Under the pieces are notes generated by a model, which worked only from the letters and a program-made list of their open reading frames with translations, searched no databases and had not been told where the DNA came from. A stretch of 64,000 nt of DNA from JADJSS01 sp046329815. Its GTDB lineage: Bacteria > Bacteroidota > Bacteroidia > Chitinophagales > JADIYW01. Below, in pieces: positions 8,659 to 16,541 of this stretch. Position 1 is the stretch's first letter, and every line of letters begins with the position of its first letter. The stretch spans positions 1,798,001 to 1,862,000 of the forward strand of contig JAXLTY010000001.1 in NCBI GenBank assembly GCA_046329815.1. Reading direction: 5' to 3'. The translations under genes and the position numbers were made by a program.

Positions 8659-8685
8659 TTTGTTGGTTTGTAACCAACAAACTAC
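8659..8685 (-). repeat. REP-type hairpin 1
   Basis: TTTGTTGGTT (8659-8668) and AACCAACAAA (8672-8681) form a perfect 10-bp stem with a 3-base loop. On the minus strand GTAG (8682-8685) directly precedes the hairpin, the arrangement of REP elements recognised by RAYT enzymes. Confidence 0.85.
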
Positions 8686-8699
8686 TGTCCGAATTCTTT

Positions 8700-8725
8700 G
8701 TAGTTCGTTGGTCAGAGACCAACGA
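8700..8725 (+). repeat. REP-type hairpin 2, opposite orientation
   Basis: GTAG (8700-8703) is followed by a stem of TCGTTGGTC (8705-8713) with GACCAACGA (8717-8725) and an AGA loop. Compared with the other copies, several stem positions differ on both arms together, so pairing is kept. It faces hairpin 1, making a two-REP unit. Confidence 0.8.
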
Positions 8726-8801
8726 CGGCGTGAGATATTTTCAGGCAATCTTTAAATGTTGATAGTCATTCTTTTAAGGTTATTAGCTGATTTTATGTGC
8801 C

Positions 8802-8828
8802 TTTGTTGGTTTGTAACCAACAAACTAC
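8802..8828 (-). repeat. REP-type hairpin 3
   Basis: The stem TTTGTTGGTT/AACCAACAAA (8802-8811 with 8815-8824) is the same as in hairpin 1, and GTAG on the minus strand (8825-8828) heads it. About 40 bases around it match the surroundings of hairpin 1 almost exactly. Confidence 0.85.
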
Positions 8829-8848
8829 TGTCTGAATTGTATTATAAT

Positions 8849-9361
8849 TTAATCATTTTCATTTGTTAAAAAATCCCAGTTCTTTTCATTGGCAATGTAA
8901 TATGACGCACTGCTATATTTATAGTCTTCTGCTAAAATGCATATTCCTGCTTTCACAGGATTATTATGAATGTAATCTAATTTCTGATTAAAAACGGATT
9001 CGCTTCTTAACTCAATACTTAATGAGTTACGCTGCCAAACCTGATATTTTCGGTCTTTCAAATTTACTTCAACAGCCGTTGTTATTCTTTTATCTTCCTG
9101 TTGAAGATTGATTAAGATTTGTTTTGCTGTGTGTTTCAGAAAATCCCGCTGCACATCTGCACGTTTATTACCTGGTCTTATCCGCCATATCAAATGAAAA
9201 TGATTATCCATCAACACAAAGGCATGTACATTTATTTTATTTTGTTGAACAAGGTATCGTAAGGAATCTATAATAATATCTTTTTCTTTCGTTCTTTTTA
9301 TTAACGGCAGCCATTCATAACAAGTTACGGTAATAAATTCAGGAAAATGCTCTTCATACAT
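8849..9361 (-). CDS. REP-associated tyrosine transposase (RAYT, Y1 Transposase_17 family)
   Basis: A 170-residue single-domain Y1 nuclease-type protein. It has the HUH motif as NHFHLIW (about residue 53) and the catalytic-helix region ending LDYIHNNPVKAGI (about 128-140), typical of TnpA-REP proteins. Known members cut and join single-stranded DNA at REP hairpins preceded by GTAG. Here three such hairpins lie downstream and two upstream of the gene. There is no tnpB and no insertion-sequence end pair, so this is a domesticated or REP-mobilising enzyme rather than an IS. Its first codons are duplicated in the adjacent 103-bp repeat. Confidence 0.9.
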   Translation of the reverse strand: MYEEHFPEFITVTCYEWLPLIKRTKEKDIIIDSLRYLVQQNKINVHAFVLMDNHFHLIWRIRPGNKRADVQRDFLKHTAKQILINLQQEDKRITTAVEVNLKDRKYQVWQRNSLSIELRSESVFNQKLDYIHNNPVKAGICILAEDYKYSSASYYIANEKNWDFLTNEND

Positions 9362-9399
9362 TTTACCAATTTAATGGTTTTGAATGATATTTTCGGTAG

Positions 9400-9426
9400 G
9401 TAGTTTGTTGGTTACAAACCAACAAA
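9400..9426 (+). repeat. REP-type hairpin 4
   Basis: GTAG (9400-9403) is followed at once by TTTGTTGGTT (9404-9413), an ACA loop and AACCAACAAA (9417-9426). It is the exact inverted copy of hairpins 1 and 3, on the other side of the RAYT gene. Confidence 0.85.
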
Positions 9427-9502
9427 GGCGAAGTAATAAATTCAGGAAAATGCTCATCATACATTTTACCAATTTAATGGTTTTGAATAATGTTTTCGGT
9501 AT

Positions 9503-9529
9503 GCAGTTTGTTGGTTACAAACCAACAAA
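9503..9529 (+). repeat. REP-type hairpin 5
   Basis: The same stem as hairpin 4 (9507-9516 with 9520-9529), headed by GCAG instead of GTAG. It lies in copy B of the tandem duplication. The changed head tetranucleotide could reduce recognition by the transposase. Confidence 0.8.
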
Positions 9530-9627
9530 GGCGAAGAGTTTAGGAGTTTTTCTGGTGGTGTGGACATCAATCAATAGATAAAAACTGTACCTGTGATTTT
9601 GTCATAGAAATCAAAGGCGAAGGAAGA

Positions 9628-10185
9628 TCAAATTTGAATAAGTTCATCCTTATTGGCAGTTATAAACTCTATGAAGTTGTGGTCTCTGTTTTTTAAATTG
9701 TCATACCATTTTTCTTCAACAGATTCCAGTTTATCATGTAGTTCTTGACTATACTGTTTTTCGCCTTCTTCGAGTTCTGGTGGATAGGTTTGTTTTAGAA
9801 AATACTTTTTATACTTATCAAATATTTTTGATAATTCTTCATAGTTAGAAAAATCAGAATCATTTTTTGAAAGTTTCAAGGATTGTAAATAGCCAGTGTT
9901 ATATTCTCCAAAACTTTCCAAAAGAATAGAATGAACTCCGCTATTATTTATCATGCCATCAACTATATAGTAGTAGGATATTGCTTTCTGTGTTTCATTT
10001 AATTTTTTTTCTTTCTTATCAAAAATAAATTCTTGATAATACCCAAGTACTTTCATTAAAACACTATGGTCTTCAGGAAATGTATTGTATTCTTCTTTAC
10101 TTAGTTTTATTTTTTCAATTTTAGATTGTCCAAAAGAAAAGAAATTCATAAAAATATAAATTAGTAAGGTTGACAGATTTTTCAT
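9628..10185 (-). CDS. Secreted hypothetical protein, DUF4375/DMP19-like
   Basis: A 185-residue protein with an N-terminal signal peptide (hydrophobic LLIYIFMNFFSFG, then Q). The middle, with YYYIVDGMINNSGVHSILLE followed by GEYNTGYLQSLKL, resembles the helical DMP19/DUF4375 domain (variable-x-NGG-type helix followed by an acidic segment). The match is by eye and not strong. The C-terminal half is charged and helical (EEGEKQYSQELHDKLESVEE). The function is unknown; it stands between the RAYT island and recG. Confidence 0.6.
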   Translation of the reverse strand: MKNLSTLLIYIFMNFFSFGQSKIEKIKLSKEEYNTFPEDHSVLMKVLGYYQEFIFDKKEKKLNETQKAISYYYIVDGMINNSGVHSILLESFGEYNTGYLQSLKLSKNDSDFSNYEELSKIFDKYKKYFLKQTYPPELEEGEKQYSQELHDKLESVEEKWYDNLKNRDHNFIEFITANKDELIQI

Positions 10186-10219
10186 TTATCTAAATATATG
10201 AAGAAGAATACAATTTTGT

Positions 10220-12334
10220 TTAACTAATCTTACTCCAAAAATTACTTGCTCTTTTCTGGTGTTGCAGGAAATATTTCAGCGTTGCATTTTCTTCTTTTTC
10301 CAGTGCAGCATCTTCTTCCAACAATGCAATGGCTGCTTTTCTGGCTTCTTCAATAATCGGTCCGTCGGTAGCTAAGTTCGCTAACTTCAGATCAATGTTG
10401 CCGCTTTGCTGTGTGCCTTCCAGGTTTCCCGGACCACGCAATTCCAAATCTACTTCAGAAATCTTAAAACCATCATTGGTATCGCACATCGTTTTGATGC
10501 GCTTCTTTCCGTCAGCCGTCAGTTTGTGTGTCGTCATCAAAATACAAAACGATTGTTCCGCGCCACGACCAACACGACCGCGTAACTGATGCAATTGCGA
10601 TAAGCCAAAACGTTCCGCATTTTCTATGATCATCACGCTGGCATTCGGTACATTTACACCAACTTCTATCACGGTGGTCGCCACCATAATTTGTGTCTGT
10701 CCTTTTACGAAGCGCTGCATTTCAAAATCTTTCGCATCCGGTTTCATTTTTCCATGCACAATACTCACGTTATAATCAGGCAGCGGAAACGAACGGCAAA
10801 TGCTTTCAAATCCCTGCATCAGATCATTTAAATCCATCTTTTCACTTTCTTCAATCAATGGATAAACAATATAGATTTGCCTGCCTTTTTTAATTTCATC
10901 TCTGATAAAATCAAACACTGCAATACGTTGTGTTTCGTAGCGATGCACTGTTTTGATAGGTTTTCTGCCTGGCGGCAATTCATCCAGAACAGACACATCC
11001 AGGTCGCCGTATAAAGTCATCGCTAATGTTCGTGGAATTGGCGTTGCTGTCATCACTAAAATATGCGGTGGCACAGAATTCTTTTTCCAGAGTTTTGCGC
11101 GCTGCGCCACACCAAAACGATGTTGTTCATCAATCACTACAATACCTAGATTTTTAAATTGTACCGTGTCTTCTATCAATGCGTGTGTGCCGATGAGTAT
11201 ATGAATGTCGCCACTTTCAATGCCGCTTAAAATTTGCCTGCGTTCTTTTGCTTTGGACGAACCTGTCAGCAATGCAATGTTGACGCCGATGCTGTCGCAC
11301 ATTTCTTTTAAACCAACGAAATGTTGTTGTGCTAAAATTTCGGTTGGTGCCATCAGCGCTGCCTGGTAATTATTATCAATTGCCATCAGCATGGAAAGCA
11401 AGGCAACAATCGTTTTTCCGGAACCGACATCGCCTTGCAGCAAGCGGTTCATTTGTATATTGGAAAGTGTGTCTTTGCGGATTTCTTTCAGCACTCTTTT
11501 CTGTGCATTCGTTAATTCAAACGGTAAAGCACTTTCATAAAAGCGTTTGAAATAGTTATCTACTTTTTCAAAAAATATACCGCGTTCTCTTTTGCGAATA
11601 ATTTTGAGTTGTAATAAATTCAGTTGAATGATAAATAATTCTTCGAACTTCAAGCGTTTCAATGCATCATTTTGCAACGACAAGTTTTGCGGCACATGAA
11701 TGTTTTTTATCGCATCAAACCGTGACAGTAATTTATATTTCGACAAAATAGTTTTTGGCAGATTTTCTACAATATGTTCTGGTTTTAATTGCGCGATCAA
11801 AGTCGTCAATAGTTTGGAAATACCTTTGCTGTCCAAACCTTTAGTCTTCATTTTTTCAGATGTATTGTACATTGCGCGAAATGTTCCTGCTTCTTCAGAT
11901 GTGTAGGTGGACAGTTTTTCTAATTCAGGATGTGTGATATTTAATTTACCATTGAACCAGCTTGGCTTGCCGTATAAAACATAAGTTTCTTTGGTGTCTA
12001 GACTATTAATAATCCATTTAATTCCCTGAAACCATACCAATTCTATTTCGCCATCATTATCATAAAAAACAGCCGTCAAACGCTTGCCACGACCTTCGCC
12101 GATTTCGCGAATATCACGCACTTTTCCTTTTAACTGAATATAAGTTTGTGTGTTGTCGATATGCTGTGTAGAATAAAATTGTGTTCTGTCAATGTAACGA
12201 TATGGATATAGTTTCAGCAAATCACCGAACGTAAAGATTTGTGCTTCTTTTTTTAAAATATCAGCACGTTCCGGACCAACACCTTTCAGGTATTCAATTG
12301 GTGTAGCAAGAAAAGTTTTACTGGCTGATTGCAT
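10220..12334 (-). CDS. recG: ATP-dependent DNA helicase RecG
   Basis: A 704-residue RecG of normal length. It has an N-terminal wedge/OB region (TYIQLKGKVRDIREIGEG, about 65-130), Walker A GDVGSGKT at 301-308, the DEQHRFGVAQR motif near 400, the TATPIPRT motif, and a C-terminal helicase domain with GRVGRG and the TRG-type tail. RecG unwinds and regresses stalled replication forks and branched DNA. A promoter box ends five bases before its ATG, and it is divergent from the toxin-antitoxin pair. Confidence 0.97.
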   Translation of the reverse strand: MQSASKTFLATPIEYLKGVGPERADILKKEAQIFTFGDLLKLYPYRYIDRTQFYSTQHIDNTQTYIQLKGKVRDIREIGEGRGKRLTAVFYDNDGEIELVWFQGIKWIINSLDTKETYVLYGKPSWFNGKLNITHPELEKLSTYTSEEAGTFRAMYNTSEKMKTKGLDSKGISKLLTTLIAQLKPEHIVENLPKTILSKYKLLSRFDAIKNIHVPQNLSLQNDALKRLKFEELFIIQLNLLQLKIIRKRERGIFFEKVDNYFKRFYESALPFELTNAQKRVLKEIRKDTLSNIQMNRLLQGDVGSGKTIVALLSMLMAIDNNYQAALMAPTEILAQQHFVGLKEMCDSIGVNIALLTGSSKAKERRQILSGIESGDIHILIGTHALIEDTVQFKNLGIVVIDEQHRFGVAQRAKLWKKNSVPPHILVMTATPIPRTLAMTLYGDLDVSVLDELPPGRKPIKTVHRYETQRIAVFDFIRDEIKKGRQIYIVYPLIEESEKMDLNDLMQGFESICRSFPLPDYNVSIVHGKMKPDAKDFEMQRFVKGQTQIMVATTVIEVGVNVPNASVMIIENAERFGLSQLHQLRGRVGRGAEQSFCILMTTHKLTADGKKRIKTMCDTNDGFKISEVDLELRGPGNLEGTQQSGNIDLKLANLATDGPIIEEARKAAIALLEEDAALEKEENATLKYFLQHQKRASNFWSKIS

Positions 12335-12339
12335 TATGA

Positions 12340-12347
12340 CAAAGATA
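12340..12347 (-). promoter_or_regulatory. Promoter -7 box of recG
   Basis: TATCTTTG on the minus strand is a perfect TAnnTTTG and ends five bases before the recG ATG. Confidence 0.6.
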
Positions 12348-12407
12348 AATAATAAAATCTCAAACAGATTTGCTTAAAACGATATGAATAGCTAACTTTA
12401 CTTTAAG

Positions 12408-12635
12408 ATGCAACTCCAAAATGCAAAATATGAATTGCTGAATGAGCAACAACAACAGGAAGTAGAAAACTTCATTAATAATTTATTACAAAAAAAAGAA
12501 GCGATGAAAGCCGGTTTTGATGCTTTTAAGTATAAAAAGAAAGTATTGAAAGTATCGGTTTGGTCTGAAAATGAAATTTCCGTTTTTGAAAAGAATAATA
12601 AACTATTTAAAAAATGGACTCCAACGGCGTGGTAA
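12408..12635 (+). CDS. Putative antitoxin (DUF2281/VapB-like)
   Basis: A 75-residue protein starting with a helical segment of the kind ALYELLNEQQQQEVENFINNL found in DUF2281-type antitoxins, then a basic, aromatic C-terminal part (KVLKVSVWSENEI) that would bind the toxin groove. It overlaps the PIN-domain gene by 22 bases, the normal order for antitoxin then toxin. The start has TAACTTTA seven bases upstream. The exact antitoxin family is inferred from context and composition. Confidence 0.75.
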   Translation: MQLQNAKYELLNEQQQQEVENFINNLLQKKEAMKAGFDAFKYKKKVLKVSVWSENEISVFEKNNKLFKKWTPTAW

Positions 12636-13000
12636 TTGATACTTCTGTTATTATCGAATTTCTTCGTGCAAAAGATAAAAAGAATACACTGCTGTATTCG
12701 ATTCCAAATGATAAAATTATCTGCATTACAGCAATAAGTGTTTACGAATTATATATCGGTGCAACGGATCAAATAAAATGGAAAGATGTAAAATTGCTAA
12801 CAGATGATCTGTTGCAATTGTCATTTGATAAAAATGTTAGTATTGAAGCAGCAAAAATCTACCATCAGTTGAGAACAGATAATAAAATGATTGAGTTTAG
12901 AGATATTTTTATTGCCGCTACCTGTAAAGTAAATAAATTTCCATTGTTAACGCTTAACAAGAAACATTTTAACCGAATAAAGTCATTGAAAGTGCTTTAA
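12614..13000 (+). CDS. PIN-domain toxin, VapC-type RNase
   Basis: A 128-residue PIN domain. The acidic residues expected of the metal-dependent RNase site are present: D9 in VVIDTS, E45 in SVYELYIGA, and the aspartate in FRDIFIAAT near residue 97. VapC toxins cleave tRNA or rRNA when released from the antitoxin. The frame overlaps the end of the antitoxin gene, which suggests translational coupling. The module is intact. Confidence 0.88.
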   Translation: MDSNGVVIDTSVIIEFLRAKDKKNTLLYSIPNDKIICITAISVYELYIGATDQIKWKDVKLLTDDLLQLSFDKNVSIEAAKIYHQLRTDNKMIEFRDIFIAATCKVNKFPLLTLNKKHFNRIKSLKVL

Positions 13001-13080
13001 CAAAATCCTGTGAATCCTGTTGTATATTGCCACGATGTGTTTGTCTATAAAAACAAATTTAATAAAGCCATTTTATTTCT

Positions 13081-13088
13081 TATTTTTA
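13081..13088 (+). promoter_or_regulatory. Promoter -7 box of the amidase gene
   Basis: TATTTTTA, one change from TAnnTTTG, ends four bases before the ATG at 13093. Confidence 0.4.
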
Positions 13089-13092
13089 TAAA

Positions 13093-14514
13093 ATGGAAAA
13101 AAGAATAAGCGCATTTACGGATGATGCATTAGGCACGATGGACGCAACAGCATTAGCTGAAGCAATTGCAACTAAAAAAGTATCCGTACAGGAAGTAACG
13201 GAAGCAGCGATAGCGCGTGCTGAAAAAGTAAATCCGACCTTAGGTGCGATTGTTGTTAAAATGTATGATGATGCACGACATACCGAAAAGCTGAATACTA
13301 ACGGGCCTTTTTATGGTGTGCCGACTTTTGTAAAAGACAATGATTTCATCAAAGGTTACCCAACGCAAAAAGGAACAGGTGCTTTTGTTTCCAAAATTGC
13401 TAGAAAAAATAGTAAATACGTTAACCAGTTTTTTTCCAGTGGTGTCAATTGTTTAGGTAAAACTACGTTGCCTGAATTTGGATTTATATGCAGCACGGAA
13501 AATGAACGCTGGCATGTTACGCGCAATCCTTGGAATATTGATTATACAACAGGTGGTTCGTCTTCCGGTTCCGGCGCGATGGTAGCCAGCGGTGTGGTGC
13601 CGATTGCAACAGCCAATGATGGCGCAGGTTCAACACGTATTCCTGCTTCGTGCTGTGGTTTAGTTGGTTTAAAACCAACACGCAAACGCTTGTTTTATAT
13701 GGAAGGCACAGAAACCTTACCTGTAAATATAGTGTATCAAGGTGTGTTGACACGAAGCGTGCGAGATACTGCTGCATTTTATGCTGCTGCTGAAAAATTT
13801 CATCGCAATACAAACTTGCCGGAAATCGGACATGTAAAAGAACCTTTAAAAAAGCGCTTACGCATTGCATTTTTTGAAAATGTGCCTGAAGGAAAACAAG
13901 GACACAATGATGAAGATACGAATCGTGTGCAATTAGAAACCGCGAAATTACTAGAGTCGCTTGGCCATCATGTAGAAATGATAAAAGTGCCGTTAGATAT
14001 TGAAGCATTGACTTTGCATTACCTGACTTACTATGGTTTTTTGTCATACATGTCAATTAATTTCGGACGACTGACACATGGTGCGAAAGTAGATAAATCA
14101 GTGTTGGAGCCATTTACATTAGGTTTAGCTGATACGTTCGCAAAACGAAAATTAAAATTATTCAGCAGCATCAATACATTGGTAAAATCAGCAAAAAATA
14201 CAGAAGCTGATTTGCAGCAAAAATATGATGTCATCATGACCAGTGTAACTACAAAGTGTACACCTGAGATCGGTTATTTTTCACCAAAATTACCGTATGA
14301 TGAGATCGCATGGCGCGGCGCTGATTTTGCTACTTACTTGCCATTGTTTAATATTTCCGGTTCGCCGGCTATTTCATTGCCATTAGGAACTTCATTGAAT
14401 GGTATGCCTGTTGGTGTGCAGTTTGTCTCACCATTTGGACAAGATAAATTATTGTTGGAATTAGCTTTGGAACTGGAAGCAGCTCAACCTTGGAAATTTA
14501 TTTATAACAGTTGA
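13093..14514 (+). CDS. Amidase signature family hydrolase
   Basis: A 473-residue amidase. The Ser-cisSer-Lys triad is visible: the lysine in GVPTFVKDNDF (about residue 85), the first serine in the GGSSSGSGAMVASG loop (about 155), and the nucleophilic serine in DGAGSTRIPASCCGLVGLKPT (about 180). Such enzymes hydrolyse amides, including fatty-acid amides, short peptides or aryl acylamides. It is not GatA, which is encoded at 25475-26887. The two proteins share only the signature. It stops directly against the convergent gldD gene. Confidence 0.92.
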   Translation: MEKRISAFTDDALGTMDATALAEAIATKKVSVQEVTEAAIARAEKVNPTLGAIVVKMYDDARHTEKLNTNGPFYGVPTFVKDNDFIKGYPTQKGTGAFVSKIARKNSKYVNQFFSSGVNCLGKTTLPEFGFICSTENERWHVTRNPWNIDYTTGGSSSGSGAMVASGVVPIATANDGAGSTRIPASCCGLVGLKPTRKRLFYMEGTETLPVNIVYQGVLTRSVRDTAAFYAAAEKFHRNTNLPEIGHVKEPLKKRLRIAFFENVPEGKQGHNDEDTNRVQLETAKLLESLGHHVEMIKVPLDIEALTLHYLTYYGFLSYMSINFGRLTHGAKVDKSVLEPFTLGLADTFAKRKLKLFSSINTLVKSAKNTEADLQQKYDVIMTSVTTKCTPEIGYFSPKLPYDEIAWRGADFATYLPLFNISGSPAISLPLGTSLNGMPVGVQFVSPFGQDKLLLELALELEAAQPWKFIYNS

Positions 14515-15123
14515 TTATTTCCACTGCAAACTTTCGATGATGTGTTCTACGTCTTTGCGAAAGTATTCTACAGCTGGCGCAATGGAATCTGCGTTTGGCG
14601 CTGCATAAAAATACAATGAACCACGCAGAAAATTCTTGGTGCTGTCTGTAAGATAGAACTGAACGCCGCTTGCTGCGTTGCCGCCAACATCATACAAAAT
14701 TCCGGAAACATGCGGATGCTTTCCACGAACAGGCGTTTCGTCTATGTAGTCCGCTTTTACAGTATGTTTGAATGTAAGTTTATAGCTGTCTTTAATTAAT
14801 TTATCTAATGGATTAGTTGCGTCAATTTTTGTGTAGCTTAAATAAATCTTTGCTTTGTAATCCGGAAAAATGATATTGAACCAACATGGATGATTGTGCA
14901 GTTCTTCTACATCATTGGAATCTTTTTGAATTGCGCCATACGTTGGAAACTCAAATGAAAAAGGGCATTCATCGCAAGTATAACTCGTCATTTTTCGTTC
15001 CGTCGGAAAATCAATTCTGAAATAAGCAGGTCGCTTTGGCGTGTAACTGGGTTCACAAGAAGAAAATACAATGAACAATGAACAATGAACAATGAACAAT
15101 GAGAATCGTCTAATTTTTTTCAT
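14515..15123 (-). CDS. gldD: Gliding motility lipoprotein GldD
   Basis: A 202-residue lipoprotein with lipobox FSSC at residue 23 and the GldD pattern: YTPKRPAYFRIDFP, then CPFSFEFPTYG, CWFNIIFPDYKAKIYLSY and a conserved GNAASGVQFYLTDSTKNFLRGSLYFY region. In Flavobacterium johnsoniae GldD is needed for gliding and type IX secretion. The signal-peptide codons 9-18 are made of four tandem copies of a 7-bp repeat (15071-15098), so slippage would shift the frame. It is the last gene of the mutY-ssb-gldE-gldD cluster. Confidence 0.95.
   Translation of the reverse strand: MKKIRRFSLFIVHCSLFIVFSSCEPSYTPKRPAYFRIDFPTERKMTSYTCDECPFSFEFPTYGAIQKDSNDVEELHNHPCWFNIIFPDYKAKIYLSYTKIDATNPLDKLIKDSYKLTFKHTVKADYIDETPVRGKHPHVSGILYDVGGNAASGVQFYLTDSTKNFLRGSLYFYAAPNADSIAPAVEYFRKDVEHIIESLQWK
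15071..15103. repeat. Heptanucleotide repeat inside gldD
   Basis: Four tandem ATGAACA units (plus-strand reading, 15071-15098) plus a partial unit ATGAG. They encode the repetitive LFIVHCSLFI part of the GldD signal peptide. Confidence 0.9.
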
Positions 15124-15158
15124 TTTTCGTAATCTTTTTAATTGCTAATCGAACATCA

Positions 15159-16478
15159 TTAATTGTTAATCGTAATCTTCACTCTGATTACTCTGGTTAT
15201 GTCAGCTTCTAAAATCAAAAACGTATAATTCTTAAATTTCAGTTCATCGCCTTCTACAGGAATTTCCGTATTTAATTCTAAGATCAAACCGGCTAAAGAG
15301 TCGGCATCGCCGCGTACATCTTCAAATGTATTGACCGGTATTTCCAATACTTTGCAAACATCATTCAATGCAGTCTTTCCTTCAAAAATAAAATTATTGG
15401 TATCGATTTTTTTAAAATCAATTTCGCTGGCATCATCAAATTCATCTTTGATATCACCAATTACTTCTTCCAGAATATCTTCCAGCGTAACCAAACCTGA
15501 ACTGCCACCATATTCATCTACAACGATTGCCATGTGTACACGTTTCGTTTGAAAGTCTTCCAGCAAGTCATCGATCTTTTTATTTTCAGGAACGAAAAAA
15601 ACAGGTTTTACAATTTCGATCCACGCAAAGTTATCATCAGCATTTAAGTGTCTCAGTAAATCTTTAGTGTATAAAATTCCGACAATCTTGTCAATATCAT
15701 CTTTGAAAACAGGAATACGCGAATAACCTGATTCCTGTACAACTTTTAGTAGTTCTGAAAAAGAAGTATCATGGTCGATTGCTACCATATCCATGCGCGA
15801 ACACATGATTTGTGATACGGTAATGTTGCCGAACTTTACAATACTTTTCAGGATTTTAGTATCGTTGCGTTCGGTTTCGTCTTTGCTTTTTGAAGTGGTA
15901 ATATCAATCGCGTCATCAATATCTTGTGCAGTTACGTTATTGCCCGAACCTTCCAGTCGCTTTTCAAAAAAATTAGAAGTAGAAATAAGCGCTCTTACAA
16001 AAGGTGAAAAAAGTGTATCAAAAAAATTAATCGGATGTATAATCAGGCGCGATACTTTATAATAATTTTGCGTAGCGTATAACTTCGGAACCACTTCGGC
16101 AAACAAAACAATAATAAATGTTTCAAAAGATATTTTAACGATGAACAGCATGGTATGATGGCTTTCGATAAAATGCGGCTGCAGGCATTGTTCCAATAAA
16201 TTCTCAAACAGCAAAACAATGGCTAACGTAAATAAAGTAGTAGATAAGACGAATGTTGCTAAAAACCGTTTTGGTTTCTTTATGAAATGCAATATTAATT
16301 TGTCGGAATTGTCATCGCTTTTCTCCAACTGTGTAACTTCCTCATAGCTGAACATGAAGATGGCCACTTCTATAGCGCACATTAATGCAGTAAAAGTAAG
16401 CAACACTAAGATTGCAATGCTTTCGTAAATAATTCCGCTGCTAAATGGCTGGAAAATCTCGTTCCATGGAATTGACAT
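15159..16478 (-). CDS. gldE: Gliding motility-associated protein GldE (CNNM/CBS)
   Basis: A 439-residue membrane protein: CNNM/DUF21 transmembrane domain (about 10-190, beginning with YESIAILVLLTFTALMC), a CBS pair (about 205-325, with MVAIDHDTSFSELLKVVQESGYSR and AIVVDEYGGSSGLVTLEDILEEVIG), and a C-terminal CorC/HlyC domain. CNNM proteins handle Mg2+ or related ions. GldE partners GldD genetically in gliding bacteria. I chose ATG at 16478; a longer frame would need a TTG at 16517. It lies 35 bases before gldD. Confidence 0.93.
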   Translation of the reverse strand: MSIPWNEIFQPFSSGIIYESIAILVLLTFTALMCAIEVAIFMFSYEEVTQLEKSDDNSDKLILHFIKKPKRFLATFVLSTTLFTLAIVLLFENLLEQCLQPHFIESHHTMLFIVKISFETFIIVLFAEVVPKLYATQNYYKVSRLIIHPINFFDTLFSPFVRALISTSNFFEKRLEGSGNNVTAQDIDDAIDITTSKSKDETERNDTKILKSIVKFGNITVSQIMCSRMDMVAIDHDTSFSELLKVVQESGYSRIPVFKDDIDKIVGILYTKDLLRHLNADDNFAWIEIVKPVFFVPENKKIDDLLEDFQTKRVHMAIVVDEYGGSSGLVTLEDILEEVIGDIKDEFDDASEIDFKKIDTNNFIFEGKTALNDVCKVLEIPVNTFEDVRGDADSLAGLILELNTEIPVEGDELKFKNYTFLILEADITRVIRVKITINN

Positions 16479-16541
16479 CAAAAAAATAAAGCAGTATCGT
16501 ATGGGTATTTCGTCCAAGGTTTTTGTAATTAAATGATTGCA

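Larger units (their letters stand above)
8293..8848. other. Intergenic repeat-rich region upstream of the RAYT gene
   Basis: About 550 bases without a convincing gene. It holds a 21-bp-period palindrome array (8352-8487), an A+T-rich stretch with two loose copies of TAAAGTGGGAA (about 8499-8540), and three GTAG-headed hairpins (8659-8828). A 44-codon open frame (8291-8425, plus) runs through the first three array units and encodes heptads of the form DIKFYxx. Later units carry stops in that frame, so I do not call it as a gene. Confidence 0.7.
9331..9536. repeat. 103-bp tandem duplication of the RAYT 5' end plus REP
   Basis: Copy A (9331-9433) and copy B (9434-9536) are directly adjacent and differ at only five positions. 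Each holds the first ten codons of the RAYT gene, its upstream region and one REP hairpin. Copy B therefore carries a spare start that reads MYDEHFPEFI and then runs into the REP of copy A and a stop. Confidence 0.9.

Noticed and set aside
8849..9361. Complete IS200/IS605 element
   Set aside because: Only the Y1 transposase is present, with no tnpB and no defined ends; the REP arrangement fits a RAYT.
9384..9581. Plus-strand ORF of 65 residues across the REP hairpins
   Set aside because: It is composed of the repeated DNA of the 103-bp duplication and matches no protein.
13663..13679. Palindrome GTTGGTTTAAAACCAAC similar to the REP stem
   Set aside because: It encodes the conserved amidase segment VGLKPT, has no GTAG before it and a different loop. 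It is coding coincidence.
13517..14056. Minus-strand ORF of 179 residues in the amidase gene
   Set aside because: It is antisense to a well-conserved gene and has low-complexity composition without domains.
16479..16517. Upstream TTG start for gldE
   Set aside because: The extra 13 residues are not GldE-like; ATG 16478 gives the family start.
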